Made by a program: the position numbers and the translations under genes. A stretch of 64,000 nucleotides of DNA from contig OZ020517.1 of assembly GCA_963971425.1 (NCBI GenBank), positions 31,282,734-31,346,733 on the forward strand, in the 5' to 3' direction. Source of the DNA: Bryoerythrophyllum caledonicum (lineage: Eukaryota > Streptophyta > Bryopsida > Pottiales > Pottiaceae). The notes below the pieces were generated by a model. The model was not told the DNA's origin. It saw only the letters and a list, made by a program, of their open reading frames with translations, and ran no database searches. Each line of letters starts with the position of its first letter. Positions within the stretch are counted from its first letter, which is position 1. Below are positions 42,401 to 51,976 of the stretch, one piece after another.

Positions 42401-42483
42401 TGATGGCACAGCGCATCCAAGACAATACCAGGCATCAGGACAACCACCGTAACAAGCGACCCCGACTCTGAAGTCAAGTTGAC
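37823..42483. promoter_or_regulatory. Dispersed array of GTCNANTNGAC palindromes
   Basis: I found 23 exact copies starting at 37823, 37931, 37955, 38075, 38119, 38175, 38340, 38578, 39086, 39225, 39439, 39863, 40234, 40376, 40612, 41011, 41105, 41203, 41306, 41523, 41600, 41751 and 42473, plus many with one mismatch. Five more lie in each LTR. I saw none in gag-pol (31.2-37.6 kb). With eight fixed bases, chance predicts about one per 65 kb. In the ORF the motif occupies different codon phases (VNLT/VKLT versus RQFD), so it is kept at nucleotide level. It is probably a protein-binding or small-RNA target motif. Confidence 0.8.
39481..42471 (+). CDS. Large third ORF downstream of pol, coiled-coil protein
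   Basis: A 996-codon intact frame lies in the position of the env-like ORF of Athila elements. No signal peptide or membrane segment is visible, so an envelope role is not supported. The N-terminus is basic. Residues 25-240 form a globular region (FSISEILNLYQGSG, RGIWAEWLPFFNERIL) reminiscent of plant-transposon third-ORF domains. Residues 330-460 form a long coiled coil (DELERLEQQM, LKNQMEQLQAEY). A second globular region fills 520-980 and the C-terminus is basic (NKRPRL). It is intact although gag-pol has a stop. The array of GTCNANTNGAC sites in and around it suggests, as inference only, that it encodes a sequence-specific DNA-binding or anti-silencing protein of the element. Confidence 0.8.
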   Translation: MKTSKTKKMNLPAPTPSQAEPVPPTKKIKELSLKKMSADVWSQVEANKVNLKAAGLWDFLLLTFEPQDNDCVTQFLNSTLFGTKTEAVVDKTLYDFTAFSISEILNLYQGSGQIEREVGTVKIVDLAGLFDVGAVAEGECNPEKARGIWAEWLPFFNERILLAERGTNRMTKEGVAAAIQGWNGAKLSWGNTLFEKIKVEIGKKQTKTPFALYSVVYLSTLVKPRSSTEGSVVSGKNASLPKLGDLMRKELVKLTREPFDSVLLTRHTNSGTGGEGGSSSGDFLVRHWPRTAAPVHTSSPIDLTRSQNEEVLAEVNLIATAPTKKQGKRASRVTPKMRKDAEAREAQLQDELERLEQQMITDSEANLETIRLTRLELVNLTTVNEGILAEAAKKQLDATRYKELYQKERDEHLALKNQMEQLQAEYNQDAAFHQQERQQKEVLRAQLADAIETHRRELENLQPPPVEVKSAEMNRLMLEVEALQLLLQDARGQMDGGGLEVDRLQAALWKVNLTSPATYSLFRAYELQRDTVFTIFNRARYCQLDAVEFDRAWRMVIGMHNAENLICEMIARGDVKLTEASKLLIPIGHLGARVTLYYLNLEAQLHQRRQMDVAVESQRPTGVQDFANQVAEVALTTSPEVLEAWEELMKGLKRAVSNQDNVRVKLSYVLEREGCAQRGELSTGHYVYGLAQSHRDLRRILDQLRDRQFDITPHNAQVQLLLPPATFASPTWLHIRTPVTGSHAKEYYLGHYDRLFDRAFEQPVLTWSAITWLLEDYGLSRTEERSWDLVYKAVVDHTWTMTPPIAMSTNAHFCNLVPRRFKWDPQATIDSVEYNWPLIPDQFDTVNNCADAYEEFWTAHHQHTDPVCFRAAVFAKFLSYMCRTFKVIIDVNRFDDRKPEFLLALKLRYHSARWSRMLEIMSMMHFLYGTNGCFINEFNGTRKVAIDNWLTFQHTNRIELLQFDDDVRRDASKLMAQRIQDNTRHQDNHRNKRPRL

Positions 42484-42559
42484 AGCGAATTGAAGCTCGA
42501 CTGTCGACCTTGACAGTGCACTCCTTGTCTAGTTGAACTTGCCGGGAGTCAAGTAGATT

Positions 42560-42570
42560 AAGGAGGGGGC
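42560..42570 (+). promoter_or_regulatory. Polypurine tract
   Basis: AAGGAGGGGG lies directly before the 3' LTR (TGTAAACATT at 42573) and primes plus-strand DNA synthesis. Confidence 0.9.
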
Positions 42571-42572
42571 TA

Positions 42573-44251
42573 TGTAAACATTAAAATTTTTATAGTAAAC
42601 CTTTTTTCAAATTGACAGTGTAAATAGGGCTTCAAGTTAGGTTATTTTAGAAATAAACTAGTAAAGTAACCTATGGCGGCTAGGAGATTTGAAAAGGTGT
42701 TTAGTTATACAAACGGTTAGGATTTGGGTAGTTTTTTTATAGTTATATGGCGGCTGTGACTTTTGAGATCCAGATTTGAAGCGGTGTCAACTAAACTTTC
42801 TAACCAACATAAGTAAGGCTGTGAAGAAAGAAGAACACCACACAACATTGCAGTTTTATATTTTGAGTGTGTGAGTCCTTGTCGGTAAGCTTGAGTGCTA
42901 GTATTTAGAATAGGCTGAGTTATTGCAACACTGATGGATGTTCAAATCAAAGTCTGATGAATTGTGCTTTGCAAGAATAATAATAACATTAATATCTATT
43001 ATCAAAGTGTTGAATTTAAGAAGACTAGTTAACTGAGAGGAGTTTTGTCAATTAGACTAAGGTAGGTGAGATACTGAATCATAGTTGATAGAGGTACAAA
43101 AAACAGGATCCAAGTCAAGTTGACTGATGAGGTGATGGAAGACCATGGTGATACATGAATGTGTAGTGAACAAAAGGGAGATTGTCAAATTGACATGGTT
43201 AACTGGAGCGCAACACATGTCAAATTAAAGTGTCACAGATGGGAAAGTGAGAGTTATTTTTGGGAATTAAATTGTAGTTGAGTCAGTTGTATAATGAAGT
43301 AAACTGAACAATGCATTTCCCTATTAGCAAATTATTTACTGTGCACAGTAGAATAATTTGAATTATTAAATTAAATTAGAATGATGGCATAAGGAGATGC
43401 ATCATTTGAAGGCATGGCGAGGAGCATGGCCTTGAAGAGTGTTAAGATGATCCCAGAGAGAGGAGTCTTAGTTAAGTGACATCATTGTGTAATTGTGAAA
43501 TAGAAACCAATTGGATTCTGTAGATTAGTAGGCCTAACTAATTTAGTGGAAATCTAATTGAAGGACTAGATACAAAATTAAGAAATTAAAACTAGCATAT
43601 GATTGATGAGAGATCTTGTGAGGATTGATCTCCCTCATTTAAGTATTGATTATTGTCGTTGTAATAATTTAGTTTCATTTCTTCTTGTAAGTCCATAAAC
43701 GGTATTTACAATCAAGGGAGAATGATGTGAGAAAGAAAGAAATATGTAAATCCCGGGTATTATAATTATTATTAAAAATGAAATAGGAAGTTGGAAGTGA
43801 AAGATGAAGATGTATCGGAAGAGAAAAGCGGATATTGCTTGAGATAAGTAGATATCTTTATGTGAATGCCTTCTATAGATTGTGATTTATACATATTATA
43901 AAGTAAAGAAAATGGAAAGCAAAGTAATGGTGAAACTTGTCTATTGGACCAAAGTACTGTCTATTTGACGAGGCTAGAACCGCCTAAGGGTGACATCCCT
44001 TGTTACAGTCGAATTGAATTACACCATAACCTTTAAGAGAATGGGACATGATAAGAGTGAGATTTAGATAATTTATAGTATAGCTTTGGGTTTACTTGGA
44101 AGAATACTTTGTGTATTGAAGAATTATCTTCTTGGTGAACTACAAGTGACCATTAATTACACCAAAAACGCTAAACGAAAAGACCTTCTCCCGAACCAAC
44201 CTTATTATGTAGCTTGGGGTTAATTAAAGGATTATAAAATTTAACACTACA
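42573..44251 (+). repeat. 3' LTR of the plus-strand element
   Basis: It has the same length (1679 bp) and ends as the 5' LTR, with two differences noted by eye. Exact GTCNANTNGAC copies start at 43047, 43114, 43184, 43939 and 43959. It is followed by GAATG. Confidence 0.95.
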
Positions 44252-44700
44252 GAATGATATCAATAATTTCCCTTCGGATTTCTGTAGCACGTTCCGCCAA
44301 TAGCCAATGATGTCCCCAATCCTCCGATCAAATGCTTGCACCGCATCCCAATAAGAACAGTCTACGTCTTTAAAAGAATCCTCTTCCGTTGAACTCCGTA
44401 GCTTTGCGGCCTCTTCCAACTTTGCAAGGACCAGGGCTATTCCCAAAAGTACAATTGTACTTCTTGTACTCATCTTCCAACTCAATGCCATTGTTTACCT
44501 TTTGCCATACGCCATCTTCTCCCTTCTCAGCTCTCCTTGAAGGAAATCGGAAGAAACGCTTGTGCTCAGTGCTCCAATGCCCCCCAAAGTTGCGGCAAAA
44601 TAATTCTTGTTGCTCGCCATCTTCAATCCCTCGCGCCCGTATTTCCACCTCATAGTCTTGTGTCATCCAAAATAATAGATCAATTTCCATCTCATACTCC
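44252..44700 (-). pseudogene. 5' part of the gene split by the LTR element
   Basis: Two overlapping minus frames (44370-44690 and 44252-44491) carry protein-like sequence: FCRNFGGHWSTEHKRFFRFP and, in the second, DAVQAFDRRIGDIIGYWRNVL. One frameshift near 44450 would join them. The second frame runs exactly into 28078 when the LTR element is removed, continuing for 57 codons. The product is charged and helical with no domain I recognise. It lies 60 bp downstream of the RING-protein gene on the same strand and may belong to the same multi-copy unit. Confidence 0.55.
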
Positions 44701-44750
44701 GCGTATAGTTGGTGACAAGAAAACCCACTATTCTACATAAGTGGTTTTTC

Positions 44751-46973
44751 CTACTCACAATAGTTTAGGGATTTCTTGGGAAGTTGATCTAAGGGGAGAT
44801 TCCATTGGTTGAACTCGTGCCCCGGTGGCATAACATCTCTTATCCCCATCACTTTGTAGAATCTTGTGCTAATTGGAGAGCGACACATAGGACACGCCGA
44901 TTGTATCATAGAACCTGCGGAAATATAAGTAATATGAAAGTTATGGCCACATTGGCTCAACATATACGCTCCCTCTGGACCGAAATGATCTTGGCACAAG
45001 CTGCATTTGTCATTGAGGAATGCCGGAACATGGTCGCAAGTATGAATTACTCTTCGTTCCGATTCTACAAAATGTGATGAGAAGGTATTGTAGAGCACCC
45101 ATCCTTCCTCTACTTTTAAAGCCCAGTCAATACCATGGCTCTTTCCCTTCCGATGATAGTTTGTACAATCTATCATCTTCGGTACATCACCCCAAATAGT
45201 AACCTTTGTGGACTTATGTCCACGTTGGCCAACAAATTTCTTCAATTTCTTCAATGAGGTATCCACGAGTTCACACGATTCTTGTGATTCGACGGCAAAT
45301 TTCTTGAGATCATGTTGTGCTTTCGAGACCATGGTCTCCCTGTCTTGAAGGCGATGAACCCAACCCAACGAAGGCATTGTGTTCTCGTTCCATGGTGTGT
45401 CGTCCACCGATCTCAATGTCCTCCGCAGTGTCTCTAGTTCCGCTCGTGCCTCGTCCCTCTCCTTATTTGCCACCCCCAACTTCTGTGACATCAATTCCAT
45501 CTCCCCCTCACATTCCATTATTGTCTTTCCTTTTCCAGGCGCTTCTGGCCGTACTTGGCTACTCCCAGCTGGTACTGCCAATTGAACAGAAGAAGGCCCA
45601 GCGGTTCTGCTAGATTTGATCAGTGTGACATCCTCTGTATCATTCCCTACAAACTTGGAAAGAGCGAGGTCGTTCGAAGTTCCGTCGTTGTCCTGAATGA
45701 CCACCACATCCACCTCAGGCACCTGCGCATTCATCTTCTCCGACATCTTTTTAAGGACTTTCTCATTGGCCACGAGCTCCCACTTGTTCCCTTCCAATTC
45801 CCATTTAAGGTGTCTAGTGAGGGTTTCATTTTTATGGGCCTCCTCCTCCATATCCATCACTCTCTGAGTTAGCGCGACCGTTTCTCGTAACATTGGCAGT
45901 ATAGAGGAAGCCAATGTGTCGAAGCCATTAGCGCCTTGTAGCATATTCGGAGTGATACTTGAAAAAGCATGAGCCATTTTTAGAAGAGAAAGAGCCATTG
46001 CTGCAAGAGATTCGGCCCCGTTCTTCAAATCATAAGCCACTTCCACTACTTCATGTCTTTCGGCCCATTCCCTTGAATCACTTCTCAGATCGTTTGGATC
46101 ACAAAATTCCTTTGGTTCAATGCACGCTTCAGTCCACTTAACACTCAAGTCGAGCAAGTCATTGAACTTATCTTTGTTTGGCATGGTTCGAAACATTTCT
46201 TCAATATCAGAAATCAAAGTACCCTTGTCAATCATCGGGTCATTGGAATTTGGTTCCAATGTTTCCCGCGTTGAAGTATTTGGTCCGGCATCCATTGTCT
46301 CTAGTGCCATGCCTTCCAAAGTTTGAACATTTGGAACAAAGGTTTCTTCTCCATCCGTATTCTCCCCCCCTCGTTCCGCGTTACCATCGTCCTCACCTCC
46401 TACAATCACAATATTTGGAATATCTGATTGTACGGGGTCTTCTACCGTCGTTACCTCCAAAGTCTCTTCGGGGATTGTGGTTGACAATATATTATCGACC
46501 ACAATGTTCAAATGTTTGTCAGACTCCATCTCAACGGCAACCTCCTCCACCGATGGTTGTATTTTCGGCATGGTATGCACCGCGCTCATCTGACGAGGCT
46601 TTTTCTTCAACTCCTCCAAAATAGCCTTGGTCAAGATTGAATCATGATTGAATAAATCAGGAATATGCTTTTGATTTCGCCCAATCCTAAGCGGATAGTA
46701 TCTAGTAGTCGGAAACGTGCTCCAATCTACCTTTCGTTTCAACATGACCTTGGTGTATACCATTGATAGTAGGCTATAATTGAAAAACCCTTTGCTTCTT
46801 GCGCGATTCCCAAACAAAGCCCGCCAAACCTCCTCCGCACGATAAATGAAGTGGTCATCTTTGCACATCCACGGCTTGCAAGCAAAGTATGTTGTATGAC
46901 TTATGTGGCAATCTTTTGGCCAAAGTTTATTGATGTGGTACATCTTCACGTATTTCTTGCATGTCTTGGATAA
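44751..46973 (-). pseudogene. Coiled-coil protein with C-terminal RING-type zinc finger
   Basis: The frame is open for about 740 codons below a TAG at 46974-46976. Above the stop the same frame continues with acidic, Trp-containing sequence to near 47160, so the original start is upstream and this copy carries one nonsense codon. The N-terminus has CKKYVKMYHINKLWP, shared with the gene at 51977. The middle is acidic, then a long coiled coil follows (about residues 350-580). The C-terminus has C-X2-C (CSLC), then SQCGHNFH, then CPMC, a RING-H2-like cluster. RING proteins act as ubiquitin ligases; here that is only family knowledge. Several related copies in one window suggest a mobile or amplified family. 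Confidence 0.6.
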
Positions 46974-47148
46974 CTAGTAATCCTCCATTTCAGCCTCCCA
47001 ACCTTCCTCCGCTTGAATGTCTTCATTGTCCAAAATCTTCCACCGTAGATCATGAGTAGCACCTTTCTGTTTGAACCGTTTCTTCGACCTTCCCGTTCCA
47101 ATTTCACTCACATCCTCCCCACAATCCCCTTCTACGTCGCCATGATAA

Positions 47149-47172
47149 CGCTTGTTTTTAAAAAAACAAGCG
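47149..47172. repeat. 24-bp palindrome
   Basis: CGCTTGTTTTT is followed by AAAAACAAGCG with a 2-bp centre. It could form a short hairpin. No element end could be tied to it. Confidence 0.7.
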
Positions 47173-47367
47173 CGGACACTCCGGTATTAATTCGTCAGTG
47201 AATGGTTCGGGAAATTAAGAAAAGGTTTGTCCGGTTACAACAAAAGGACCCCCGTCTCCTCACCCAGTAAGAGCAACAAGTACAGAAAACTGTAACTGTA
47301 GCACATCCGACTCGGTATGAGAGGAGAGGAAGTGAGGAAAAAATAAGCGGCCGTCCGCATGTATATG

Positions 47368-47567
47368 NNNNNNNNNNNNNNNNNNNNNNNNNNNNNNNNN
47401 NNNNNNNNNNNNNNNNNNNNNNNNNNNNNNNNNNNNNNNNNNNNNNNNNNNNNNNNNNNNNNNNNNNNNNNNNNNNNNNNNNNNNNNNNNNNNNNNNNNN
47501 NNNNNNNNNNNNNNNNNNNNNNNNNNNNNNNNNNNNNNNNNNNNNNNNNNNNNNNNNNNNNNNNNNN
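47368..47567. other. Assembly gap of 200 N
   Basis: Exactly 200 N, a typical scaffolding placeholder, so the true distance and even adjacency across it are unknown. Confidence 0.99.
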
Positions 47568-48457
47568 TATAGTGAAATGAACAAAGAAGGAAACAAGAAC
47601 TTCAATTTTTAGTTTTGACCGTAGGATTTCAATTAAGACTTACTAAGTAATGTACTCACAGAATTTCATAAACTTTGAGCACACGGTTTGAAACTTTATA
47701 TGTTTGAAGTCAAACAAATGGTTCATTTTCTTAGCTCCACTCAATGGATCACCAATCTTTGACCCAATTGTTGTCAAATTTTTGCACTACAGAAGGTCTA
47801 AATCCATTACCATCTTGTTAAACATGATGATAGTTCCTGATACGCCAATTTTTAGAGGTAAAGGACGAGTGTAGCATATTCAAAACAAATGTGCAAGTAC
47901 TGGAGGTTCAAAATTTGCCAATTCACACTTTAATTGTTTGTGAGATAAGTATGTTTTTGATTGATAATCTGAATGGTCAATAGGAAGGCTTTCACCAGAT
48001 GTTGTTGTGAAAAAAATAAAATGTGAAAATTATGAAGATCTCTACATTTTATCTTGAAAAGAAGAATTTTTATTTCGTACCTTGCCCAACAATGAGTGAC
48101 AATGTATGAAAATGTTTGACTTGGGTTGGTATGCTATTTTTCAGTAAAGACAAGACTTGTATTTTTACAATATCAAGGGAAGCAATATTACTTGCGAGTA
48201 TTGAAAATCTCACTTTCAATAGAGTGTCCTAGCAAAAGTGTTTCCACGTTCCCGAGGTGCCAGCTGTCCCCATTGGAAATTCAAAACCCTATAACTTTTT
48301 TGTCAAATGTCCAATTTAAGAAAAAGTTGTTTTTCCACTAAGGTATCGGTAATGCCTTTCTATTGTAAAAATTTCAAAGAAGAATGTTGGAAATTCACAC
48401 CATAGAAACCTCACCAAACATTCAAAAAGCCCACTTTTGACATTGATCCTTTAGGAG
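47568..48457. mobile_element. TTAA-type MITE, partial, left end lost in the gap
   Basis: The right end TTTAGGAG followed by TTAA (48458-48461) matches the ends of MITE B, and the sequence at 48240-48400 is the reverse complement of 22640-22770. The left part contains a copy of the dispersed repeat also found at 27101 and 50471. Confidence 0.55.
47681..47985 (+). repeat. Dispersed non-coding repeat, copy 2 of 3
   Basis: It shares GGTCTAAATCCA, GTGTAGCATATTCAAAACA and TGGAGGTTCAAAATTT in order with copy 1. Confidence 0.7.
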
Positions 48458-48808
48458 TTAAGATGGAGCTATATACCATAAGATAATAGAGCTACATACT
48501 CTAAGGAAACCAAAATATAAGAGAGAGACAACAAATATAAGGGAGAGACTGCAAATAACACAAATATATTTGAAATATATTTTCTAGGGAGAAGCTTTTT
48601 CAACTTTGTGGGAGAGTTGCCTTATATACATTATACTTTCCTCCCACCATAGAAGGTAAAGTAAACTACAAGCTCACTTTACTTTGAGCGAATACAGTAT
48701 CATAAGTTCATTTTACCTTATGCGGATATAGAATCTACTCATTGTTTCTAAGTTGACTTTCACTTTAACAATAGGCACAAAGGCTTTCATTTCTTTTTGC
48801 CAATTTAA

Positions 48809-49023
48809 CCCCTATTAGCCCAAGTGTCTCCATGGTACAAAAATGCATACTTTAACAAGCAATTAGCTTTCAATCAGTACAATCAGAATTCACAAAATTT
48901 TGACCACATTATCTCATATCAGTTTAGAAGGAAATCCTATGGTTACAATTTCAATAAGTTATTCTTCGTAGTTATTAATCAACAAAGTAGAGATTAATCT
49001 AAAATCGCTTAGACCACTAGGGG
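48809..49023. mobile_element. TTAA-flanked MITE E (piggyBac-like), 215 bp
   Basis: TTAA at 48805-48808 and 49024-49027 flanks ends starting CCCCTA. The left end CCCCTATTAGCCCAAGTG is close to that of MITE A. Confidence 0.65.
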
Positions 49024-49997
49024 TTAAAGGAGTCGGGATGAATTTTAAAAAACCAAAGAAATACAAAACTAATAAATAAATGAAGAGGACAAAAGGAAGA
49101 GAGTGACAATCTACAAAATTCCAGATCTGAACTAAAACGAAAAGAAACAGGAGGGAGAGAGAGAGAGGGACATTTATAAATGTAGATCTCATTTAATTTA
49201 GATGGAGTGAGTGGAGACGGGAGAGATGGACAATCGTTCAAGAAGATCCTAGTTAAATTAGAAGAAGAGGATCCAAGGCAAAATAATTCCACCTTCTTAT
49301 TATTGGAAGGAGTGGAGAAGAATGCAAAAAATTATAAATAAAAATTAAAGAAGGTTCTTCAAAAAACAAAAAAAAAGGGAGGCAAGAACGAGAGATGAAC
49401 AATAATAAATGAAGTCTTTAGTAAATTAGAAGGGAAGGAAGAGGGTATAGGCTTTAGGGACAATTATTGATTTAGATGTTAAGTAATTTAGAAGATGTGA
49501 GTTTGGGAAGGAACATCCTTCTTTTATTTTTAAAAGACAAAAGGAAGAGAGGGACAACCAAATAAAAATTAAACTCTCAAGTAAACTAGAAGGAGAAGAG
49601 AACCAGAGAGAGAGAGGGACAATTATAAATGTACACCTTATTAAATTAGAAACATCTTGTTTTTTCTTGTACAAGATGTGTTATAAACCTTCTCACTGAT
49701 TGTTTGGATAAACATTCTAAAAGATGCCGGGTGCACAAAAAAGTGAAACATGAATTGGCCATGTTTGAACCTCCACTCCTTGCACAAATTTGTTTGAATA
49801 TGCTACTCCCGTTTCTTACTTCTACAAATTGGTGTATATGGAATTAACATCAAGCTTCACAGAAAAATATAAAATTACAAACTTTTGGATTGGATCAGGG
49901 TTTATAAAAAGCAAAGTCAAAGTCTAGATTATCAGTCAACAATGGAAGAAAATGAACATTTTCTTTTACTTTACACACTATAATCTATCAATCTATG

Positions 49998-50076
49998 CAG
50001 GGTTGTTCCGGCGTCTGTCCGTCCGTCCGGCTGTCTGTCCGATAGAGGCTGATGTCCGTCTATGTAGACAACCCTG
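49998..50076. mobile_element. 79-bp hAT-type MITE
   Basis: The inverted ends are CAGGGTTGT and ACAACCCTG, flanked by a perfect 8-bp duplication AATCTATG (49990-49997 and 50077-50084). Eight-bp duplications and CAGGG termini are typical of hAT. The interior is rich in GTCCGTC and has no coding capacity. Confidence 0.92.
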
Positions 50077-50470
50077 AATCTATGCGGTGGATTACAACCA
50101 TAAGAGCATGGTGTGTTCATATAGAAGTATACTTTAGGATCTTCCGGTTTAAATTCTAAAGATCACTTGAAAAATGTGATTGCTATGCCTCTTTTTCGAT
50201 GTGACGGTTTTGGACTAATTTTTTAGCTAAATTGGCCATGTTCCTTTAGAGTTTCAAACAAGGGTAAAATATTTAGACCTTGCATATTACATAAATATGA
50301 TACGAAATGTTGTCAAAGTCTCAGTGTCTCATGAATATGGATCAACGCAGGGAAGAGAATGAGTTGTTGTTTGGATTGTAAACCCCATGATTTATCTATC
50401 CGTGCGGTCGATAGGAACCAAATATATGAACACGCCGTACTGTATTAGTTGCAAACTATCGCACGAATCG

Positions 50471-50775
50471 ATAGATTATGGTGTCTAACGTGAAAACAAT
50501 GGTTGAGTTTTCTTCCCGGGTTTGCAAACTTTGACTTCACTTTCAATGTAATGTTTGAAGTACAAAAGTTCCAAATCTTTTACCATTGTCTTAAAAGTTA
50601 GGCATCATGTTGATACCCAATACACCAATTTCTAGAGGTAAAAGAGGGGTGTAGCATCTTCAAAAAAATTCAACAACAAGTGGAGGTTCAAGAATGGCCA
50701 ATTCACGTTACAATCACTTGTGAACTAAATATCTTTTAGAATGCTTATCCATATTCCAATTGGTCAATAAAAGGG
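50471..50775 (+). repeat. Dispersed non-coding repeat, copy 3 of 3
   Basis: It shares the ordered blocks of copies 1 and 2 (GTGTAGCATCTTCAAA, GTGGAGGTTCAA) at lower identity. Confidence 0.65.
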
Positions 50776-51976
50776 TGTACATCACATCTTTTAGGACAAC
50801 AAAAGAAGAAGTGAAAAAAAACATAAAAATTTGTAAGTTTTATTGAAGAAAACTTGAAAAGAAGAAGTTTTGTTGCACATTGCACAAAAAATAGTGAAAT
50901 TATTTTACTTTGAATAAAATGCGAATTTACAATGAAGACCATCAATTTTTTGGGAAATCTTTAAAGAAAAAAATATTCGAGATGAGTATGAAAAACCTCA
51001 ATGAGTGAATGTCAATAGAAAATTCTATAAAAGGATTTTAGATGCCGGTGCTCCCCATTTTTGACTATGGATGGTACTAAATTTGAAACCACAAATCCAA
51101 AAAAAAATTAAATTAATACATTCAAATAGCTCTTCCCAGGGACAAAGTAACATAAAATTTTCGAAAGTTGTTTATTCATATTCGAAATCTAGAAACCTGC
51201 CCAAAATTTAAAACTTGCCGCGAAGGAGATTTAGTCATGTAGAGGCCAAAAATCCTCCCATACAAAGTTATGCCTATGCCGTGGGCAATGTACCCTTGGC
51301 CCTTGGAACATTGTGCCCGTGGGCCATTCCAATTTCCTCCTAGTGAGTCAAACATACAAAAAAGAAACGAGCATTTCTTACATGTTATGTAAGATATTTT
51401 AAGTGGAACCATTATTAAGAAACTATATAAATTTGTGCTTCCTTGCGCACAATGGAATATCCTCGTGAATGCGTATAAAATCTTCCCGACATTCTTCCGA
51501 CCATTAATGCACGTGATTAGATCTTCAGATCTGGATTGCACGTGCAATGTCAACCGTCTCAGAAAAGGAAATGGAGGACAAGGGAAGGGAGTTGAGAGGG
51601 GAGAGAGTTGGGAGGAGAAGGAGCGTGGAGAAGTGGAGGAGCAAAGAGAGGAGGCCGACCGATCGGGGTCGGCCGCGGATGGACTCTGCGGACGGATCCG
51701 ATCGGACGGCCGCGACCGTCCGTGGCGGCATCGTGGCTGTTCGATCGGGCGATACGCCAAAGGCCGTCCGCCATCAGACGTCTCGGATGAATCGCCGACC
51801 GCCACCCGCGGTCGGCGTAAAAGGTGGACGGCCGACCATTCTCCCACACTTTAGTGGGCGAGCTAGTCGCTTTGGCATATTCTGCCAAATCGCTTGCGCC
51901 CCCTCGAGTGGCTCATTATTTTTTAATTCATTTAATTTCCATTCATTCATTTAATTGTTTGTTCTAGTTAGGGAAG

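Larger units (their letters stand above)
28079..44251 (+). mobile_element. Complete Athila-like Ty3/Gypsy LTR retrotransposon
   Basis: The 16.2-kb element has two 1679-bp LTRs, a tRNA-Asp-type primer-binding site, a gag-pol frame, a large third ORF after pol, a polypurine tract, and target duplication GAATG (28074-28078 and 44252-44256). By eye the LTRs differ at only two positions (near 28388/42882 and 29741/44234), so the insertion is recent. The pol sequence (KKNGKLRICQDFRKLN, RT motif FLDDF, LYDSRFQKFPGKFRMRW at the integrase end) resembles the plant Athila lineage. One nonsense codon at 35103 interrupts gag-pol, so autonomy of this copy is doubtful. Confidence 0.95.
49028..51976. other. 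Non-coding repeats and a GC-rich island
   Basis: No convincing gene is seen. 49028-49680 is purine-rich with GAGAGAGA runs. 49850-51100 is a diverged relative of the TTAA-type MITEs with the hAT MITE nested inside. 51530-51860 is a GC-rich island full of CGGACGG/GGCCG, just upstream of the 51977 gene relic and possibly its promoter region. Confidence 0.5.

Noticed and set aside
39481-42471. Envelope protein call for the third ORF
   Set aside because: No signal peptide, transmembrane helix or cleavage motif is visible, only coiled-coil and globular regions.
37823-42483. Simple explanation of GTCAANTTGAC as paired W-boxes (TTGAC) for WRKY factors
   Set aside because: Many exact copies such as GTCTACTGGAC and GTCCAGTAGAC lack TTGAC, so the shared signature is the wider palindrome GTCNANTNGAC; W-box overlap may still be partly relevant.
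47149-47172. Rho-independent terminator
   Set aside because: The palindrome resembles one in shape, but the genome is eukaryotic and no gene ends there.
51435-51954. Several overlapping Arg/Gly/Pro-rich frames on both strands
   Set aside because: They come from a GC-rich island where stops are rare; none has a recognisable domain.
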